Shown here piece by piece: positions 20,717-24,096 of a DNA stretch of 24,096 bases. The stretch is from Frankiales bacterium (GTDB lineage: Bacteria; Actinomycetota; Actinomycetes; Mycobacteriales; SCTD01). The stretch covers positions 1 to 24,096 of the forward strand of contig JAOPWK010000067.1 in assembly GCA_025965735.1 (NCBI GenBank), in the 5' to 3' direction. A program made the position numbers and the translations under genes. The notes below the pieces were generated by a model. The model saw only the letters and a list, made by a program, of their open reading frames with translations. It ran no database searches and had not been told where the DNA came from. Each line of letters opens with the position of its first letter. The first letter of the stretch is position 1.

Positions 20717-21778
20717 TCAGGCCCTCCTCATCGTCAAGCGGACGTCGTCTCCGACGCGGGTGACGTCGTCCAACCGCAACCGGTGCGCCGCAGTGATCGT
20801 TCCCGCGCCTGCCACGCCGAGGGCGTGGGGCCCGTCACCCAGCAGCGCCGGCGCGACGTAGCCGACGACCCGGTCGACCAGCTGCTGTGCGACGAACGCA
20901 CCGGCCAGCGTCGGCCCGCCCTCGAGCAGGACGCTGACGACGCCGTGCACCTCCTGCAGGTGGTCGAGCAGCGCGGCCAGGTCGAGGTGGTCGTCGCGCA
21001 GCGGCAGCTGCACGGTGGACGGGTAGCCGGGCTCGTCGAGCAGCGGGCCGGTGGCGACCAGCGCGGGACGATCCCCCGCCAGGCACTTCGCGGTGAGCGG
21101 CGTGCGCGCGCGGGTGTCGACGACGACGCGCAGCGGCTGGTGGCCGGGATCGGGTCGCGCGTCGAGCAGCGGGTCGTCCTTCAGGACGGTGCCGACGCCG
21201 GCCAGCACCGCATCGACCTCGCCGCGCAGGCGGTGCACGTCTGCGCGGGCCGGCTCCGAGGTGATCCAGCGGCTGGTGCCGTCGGCGGCGGCGCTCCGGC
21301 CGTCGAGGGTCGCGGCGTACTTCCAGGTGACGAACGGCCGACCGGTGCAGCGGCTGGTCAGCCAGGCCTCGAGTGGCCCCTGCGCGACCTCGTCCTGCAG
21401 GACGCCCGTCTCGACCTCGACGCCTGCGTCGCGCAGGACGTCCGCTCCCCCGCCGGCCTGATCGGTCGGGTCGGCGCAGGCGACGACGACACGCGCGACG
21501 CCGGCGTCGAGCAGCGCCTGCGTGCAGGGACCGGTGCGGCCGGTGTGCCGACACGGCTCGAGGGTGACCACCACGGTGCCCCGCTCAGCGCGTGCGCCCG
21601 CTGCTTGCAGCGCGACGACCTCCGCGTGCGGCCCGCCAGGAGGCTGGGTCCAGCCCTCACCGACGACCTGCCCGTCGCGGTCGAGGACGACGGCCCCGAC
21701 CGGCGGGTTCGGGCTGGTGGTGCCGAGCGCGCGGGCGGACAGCGCGACGGCGAGGCGCATCGCCTCCGCCTGCTCCAC
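20717..21778 (-). CDS. ribD: Bifunctional riboflavin deaminase/reductase
   Basis: RibD deaminates the GTP-derived pyrimidine and reduces its ribosyl side chain. The N-terminal zinc deaminase domain (about 1-145) has SPNPPVGAVV, the PHAEV motif and the TLEPCRHTGRTGPC zinc site. The C-terminal reductase (about 146-353) has RPFVTWKYAATLDGRSA, GVGTVLKDDPLLDAR and LLEGGPTLAGAF. The GTG at 21778 is chosen because GAGGGGG lies six bases upstream; that Shine-Dalgarno is the one paired in the hairpin below the FMN riboswitch. An ATG six codons later is a weaker alternative. It is the first gene of the flavin operon. Confidence 0.96.
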   Translation of the reverse strand: MEQAEAMRLAVALSARALGTTSPNPPVGAVVLDRDGQVVGEGWTQPPGGPHAEVVALQAAGARAERGTVVVTLEPCRHTGRTGPCTQALLDAGVARVVVACADPTDQAGGGADVLRDAGVEVETGVLQDEVAQGPLEAWLTSRCTGRPFVTWKYAATLDGRSAAADGTSRWITSEPARADVHRLRGEVDAVLAGVGTVLKDDPLLDARPDPGHQPLRVVVDTRARTPLTAKCLAGDRPALVATGPLLDEPGYPSTVQLPLRDDHLDLAALLDHLQEVHGVVSVLLEGGPTLAGAFVAQQLVDRVVGYVAPALLGDGPHALGVAGAGTITAAHRLRLDDVTRVGDDVRLTMRRA

Positions 21779-21783
21779 CGGTG

Positions 21784-21814
21784 CCCCCTCGCGTACGTGG
21801 ACGCGCTCCGGGGG
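21784..21814 (-). promoter_or_regulatory. Shine-Dalgarno-sequestering hairpin of ribD
   Basis: On the minus strand CCCCC pairs with the GGGGG of the ribD Shine-Dalgarno, and inside it CGCGT pairs with ACGCG around a CCACGT loop. Closing this hairpin would hide the ribosome binding site, so the riboswitch probably acts on translation. A second GC-rich hairpin (21818-21853, containing a perfect 16-base palindrome) lies between it and the aptamer. There is no U tract to suggest a terminator. Confidence 0.6.
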
Positions 21815-21858
21815 GACGGCCGGGACAGGCGCACGCGTGCGCCGTCACCGGCCGCGCG

Positions 21859-21974
21859 CTGCCTCTCCTCCGGACTCTCACCGTCGGTCCCGGAGTTCCA
21901 CCGGGTCCACCGCTGACTGGCTGCCAGCGGGTCGCGGACTGTCACCGCCGGTCAGGAATCTCACCTGCCCCGGA
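21859..21974 (-). promoter_or_regulatory. FMN riboswitch (RFN element) upstream of ribD
   Basis: The minus strand carries all hallmark segments of the FMN aptamer in order: GGGGCAGGTGAGATTCC, GACCGGCGGTGACAGTCCGC, GACCCGC, a variable P-loop with AGCCAGTCAGCG, GGACCCGGTGGAACTCCGGG, ACCGACGGTGAGAGTCC and GGAGGAGAGGCAG. FMN binding turns off flavin synthesis genes. The boundaries are approximate to a few bases. It begins about 36 bases after the end of the upstream receiver-GGDDF gene; I could not find a convincing promoter in that gap, so the operon may also be read from upstream. Confidence 0.96.
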
Positions 21975-22010
21975 GCGCGCGTGATGTCCCGCTCAGTCTG
22001 CCAGAGATGC

Positions 22011-22934
22011 TCAGCCGCGCCGGTCGACGGCCACCAGCGAGCCCGGCTGCGTCTTGGCCCAGCTCTTCATCTCCGCCGCCGCCGCGACGACCTCCCGGTG
22101 GTCGCGGCCCTCGCCGGTGCCGCAGGCCACGCCGATGCTCACCGTCACGACCGGGTGGCGGCGCAGCTCCATGCGACGGTCGACCACCTCGAGCCAGCCG
22201 CGCTCCAGGTCGGCCTGGTCGTAGTGGTTGCGCACCTCCCTTGCGAAGCCGGCGATGAGCCGCTGCCCGAGCGGCTCGGCCTGCTCCGGCGTGCACACCA
22301 CCACGAAGTCGTCGCCGCCGACGTGCCCGAGGAACGGCCGCGGCTCCCCCGCCTGCGCCACCGTGTCCAGCAGGCACGAGGCCAGCGCCAGCAGCAGCCG
22401 GTCACCGCGCAGGAACCCGTATGCGTCGTTGAAGCTCTTGAACTCGTCGAGGTCGACGTGACAGACCGCGTACGGCGCCCCGGCCGCGGCCCGCGCCGTG
22501 ATCTCGCTGTCGATCCGGTGGTTGCCGGGCAGTCCCGTCAGCGGTGAGGCGGAGCGGGCCTCGGCGGTGCGCCGCAGGGTGGTCCGGACGCGGGCGATGA
22601 GCTCGAGGGTGTCGAACGGCTTGACGATGTAGTCGTCGGCGCCGGCGGTGAGCCCCACGACCTTGTCCGCGGACAGCGACTTGGCCGTCAGCAGCACCAC
22701 CGGCAGGGCTGCGGTCGCCGGGTTCGCGCGCAGCCGCCGCAGCACCTCGACACCGTCCAGGACCGGCATCATCACGTCGAGCAGGACGAGGTCCGGCGGG
22801 TCCGCGAGCACGGCGTCCAGCGCCGCCTGCCCGTCGTGCACGACCTGCACGTCGTAGCCCTCGAGGTCGAGGTTCAGCTGGACGAACCCGGCGATGTCGC
22901 GGTCGTCGTCCGCGACGAGGATGCGCCCGCTCAT
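22011..22934 (-). CDS. Response regulator with degenerate GGDEF (GGDDF) domain
   Basis: A 307-residue protein with an N-terminal receiver (about 1-120) and a C-terminal diguanylate-cyclase-like domain (about 128-300). The receiver has D9/D10/D11, phosphoacceptor D53 (LVLLDVMMP), T82 and K104 (IVKPF). The cyclase-like part has the SPLTGLPGN entry, D160 in HVDLDEFKSFND, and the signature GGDDF (205-209) in place of GG(D/E)EF. The inhibitory RxxD site is absent (RPFL). Activity is therefore uncertain; it could be a weak cyclase, a c-di-GMP or GTP sensor, or only a scaffold. The ATG overlaps the rpe stop (ATGA), and the rib riboswitch follows. It is an unusual guest between rpe and ribD. Confidence 0.92.
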   Translation of the reverse strand: MSGRILVADDDRDIAGFVQLNLDLEGYDVQVVHDGQAALDAVLADPPDLVLLDVMMPVLDGVEVLRRLRANPATAALPVVLLTAKSLSADKVVGLTAGADDYIVKPFDTLELIARVRTTLRRTAEARSASPLTGLPGNHRIDSEITARAAAGAPYAVCHVDLDEFKSFNDAYGFLRGDRLLLALASCLLDTVAQAGEPRPFLGHVGGDDFVVVCTPEQAEPLGQRLIAGFAREVRNHYDQADLERGWLEVVDRRMELRRHPVVTVSIGVACGTGEGRDHREVVAAAAEMKSWAKTQPGSLVAVDRRG

Positions 22935-23602
22935 GCGGGGCCGACCAACGGCGCGGCCTTGGCCCGCAGGGCGCGGACCGCCTCGGCCGGGTCGTCCTTG
23001 CCGTAGACGGCCGAGCCCGCGACGAAGACGTCCGCGCCGGCCTCCGCGCACCGCTCGATGGTCTCGTCGCTGACGCCGCCGTCGACCTGCAGCCACACGT
23101 CCAGGTCACCGATCGCCTTGCGCGCCCGGCGGATCTTCGGCAGGACGACGTCAAGGAAGGCCTGGCCGCCGAAGCCCGGCTCGACGGTCATCAGCAGCAG
23201 CATGTCGAGCTCGGGCAGCAGGTCGACGTACGGCTCGACCGGGGTGGCCGGCTTGAGCGCCATCCCGGCGCGGGCACCCTCCTTGCGCAGCGCGCGAGCC
23301 AGCCGCACGGGCGCGGCGGCGGCCTCGACGTGGAAGGTGACGCTGCCGGCGCCGGCCTCGGCGTACGCCGGTGCCCAGCGGTCCGGGTCCTCGATCATGA
23401 GGTGGCAGTCCACCGGGACGTCGCTGGTCGCGAGGATGGCGGCGACGATCGGCAGTCCCAGCGTGAGGTTGGGGACGAAATGGTTGTCCATGACGTCGAC
23501 GTGCGCCCAGTCGGCGGCGCCGTCGAGCCGAGCGAGCTCGTCGGACAGGCGCGCGAAGTCGGCCGACAGGATGCTCGGCGAGATCTGGGCGCGGCGGGTC
23601 AC
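22931..23602 (-). CDS. rpe: Ribulose-phosphate 3-epimerase
   Basis: Rpe interconverts ribulose 5-phosphate and xylulose 5-phosphate in the pentose phosphate pathway. The 223-residue TIM barrel has all metal ligands: H and D in HVDVMDNHFVPN, H in DCHLMIEDP and D in VDGGVSDETI; the VEPGFGGQAFL loop and GSAVYG phosphate-binding end are present. The GTG at 23602 is preceded by GAGGAG four bases upstream, which decides the start; the frame running on to 23971 is out-of-frame rsmB. Ribulose 5-phosphate is also the RibB substrate, a metabolic reason for its place near the rib genes. Confidence 0.97.
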   Translation of the reverse strand: MTRRAQISPSILSADFARLSDELARLDGAADWAHVDVMDNHFVPNLTLGLPIVAAILATSDVPVDCHLMIEDPDRWAPAYAEAGAGSVTFHVEAAAAPVRLARALRKEGARAGMALKPATPVEPYVDLLPELDMLLLMTVEPGFGGQAFLDVVLPKIRRARKAIGDLDVWLQVDGGVSDETIERCAEAGADVFVAGSAVYGKDDPAEAVRALRAKAAPLVGPA

Positions 23603-23628
23603 GGGGCTCCTCGGGGGTCGCGCGGATG

Positions 23629-24096
23629 CTAGCGGCGGCGCAGGACAGCGAGGAACATCGCGTCGGTGCCGTGCAGGTGCGGCCACAGCTGGACTGCCGG
23701 CCCGTCGCCGAGGTCCGGGACGCCGGGCAGCAGCGGGCGGGCGTCGACCTGCTCCAGCTCGGGGTGGCGGCGCAGCACGTCCAGAACCGGCACCACCGTC
23801 TCGGCCAGGTGCGGCGAGCAGGTGACGTACGCCAGGACGCCGCCGGGGCGCAGCAGCGCGGCCGCGGACGCGAGCAGCTCGCCCTGCAGCCTCGTCAGCC
23901 CGGGCAGGTCGGACGGCTGCCGCCGCCACCGGGCCTCGGGCCGCCGGCGCAGCGCCCCGAGACCGCTGCACGGAGCGTCCAGCAGCACCCGGTCGGCGCT
24001 GGCGGGCCGCAGCGGCGGGGTGCGCGAGTCGGTGGTCACGACGCTGCCGAGGCCGCTGCGGCGCACCAGCCGCGACCGGTGGTGCTGCGCCTCGAA
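23629..24096 (-). CDS. rsmB: 16S rRNA m5C methyltransferase RsmB (5' end outside window)
   Basis: The last 155 residues of an RsmB/NOP2/Sun-type RNA cytosine-5 methyltransferase. Visible are motif IV LLDAPCSGLGALRRRPEARW with the release cysteine, motif VI AYVTCSPHLAETV with the nucleophilic cysteine, and the C-terminal strand GTDAMFLAVLRRR. The N-terminal NusB-like domain that would separate RsmB from other family members lies outside the window, so the symbol rests on the actinobacterial fmt-rsmB-rpe order (general knowledge). The frame is open to the window edge; the GTG at 24066 is internal. Its stop is 26 bases before the rpe start. Confidence 0.9.
   Translation of the reverse strand, partial: FEAQHHRSRLVRRSGLGSVVTTDSRTPPLRPASADRVLLDAPCSGLGALRRRPEARWRRQPSDLPGLTRLQGELLASAAALLRPGGVLAYVTCSPHLAETVVPVLDVLRRHPELEQVDARPLLPGVPDLGDGPAVQLWPHLHGTDAMFLAVLRRR

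Noticed and set aside
1..24096. tRNA genes, IS elements, integrases, CRISPR arrays, phage genes
   Set aside because: No cloverleaf-like segment, transposase or integrase motif, or regularly spaced repeat was recognised by eye; a tRNAscan and repeat search would settle it.

Overview
The window is about 24 kb of very GC-rich chromosome (roughly 70% or more by eye) from an actinobacterium. The case rests on gene order (SseB-like / DUF1844 / infC-rpmI-rplT / SpoU methylase / PAS kinase / pheST / argCJBD..R, and rsmB-rpe..ribD-ribE-ribBA-ribH-hisG), frequent GTG starts, 4-base ATGA/GTGA gene overlaps, and a long-form HisG with its own regulatory domain. From memory, the same two blocks occur in streptomycetes; the additions seen here suggest another lineage, but I cannot name the genus. 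No mobile element, tRNA, rRNA, CRISPR array or prophage was seen. All genes but one lie on the minus strand. No gene-free stretch exceeds 300 bases.

Reading along the minus strand (high to low coordinates): (1) 24096-22011: rsmB (cut by the window edge), rpe, and a response regulator fused to a degenerate GGDEF (GGDDF) domain, coupled to rpe by an ATGA overlap. (2) 21974-15321: an FMN riboswitch with a Shine-Dalgarno-sequestering hairpin, then ribD, ribE, ribBA, ribH, hisG, a YdcZ-type DMT transporter, a YczE-type membrane protein and a PH-domain membrane protein. ribE to the YczE gene are abutting, overlapping or a few bases apart, so the riboswitch may govern more than riboflavin synthesis. 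(3) 15213-13145: a PBP4-type D-Ala-D-Ala carboxypeptidase and an SseB-domain protein. (4) 12835-13170: the only plus-strand gene, DUF1844, divergent from infC and overlapping the SseB gene tail-to-tail by 26 bases. (5) 12581-9374: infC (apparent AUC start with a structured leader), rpmI, rplT, a SpoU-type RNA methyltransferase and a soluble PAS histidine kinase. (6) 9317-5097: pheS, pheT and a coupled short-chain dehydrogenase. (7) 5089-1: an ARG-box operator, a leaderless-type promoter, then argC, argJ, argB, argD, a stand-alone receiver domain, a 19-codon mini-ORF and argR (cut by the window edge), joined by 4-base overlaps or TGATG junctions.

Most of the content is housekeeping: ornithine/arginine biosynthesis under ArgR, translation factors and ribosomal proteins, Phe-tRNA synthetase, and flavin synthesis under FMN feedback. 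The less ordinary layer is a set of phosphorelay parts inserted as translationally coupled passengers: a lone receiver in the arg operon, a cytosolic PAS kinase before pheS, and a receiver-GGDDF protein between rpe and the rib operon. No kinase or regulator is adjacent to its obvious partner. argF is absent between argD and argR, and hisE is absent beside hisG. I see no wholly new system; the best leads are the arg-operon receiver, the receiver-GGDDF protein, the transporter tail of the FMN-controlled operon, and the start-codon and leader features of infC and the SpoU methylase.
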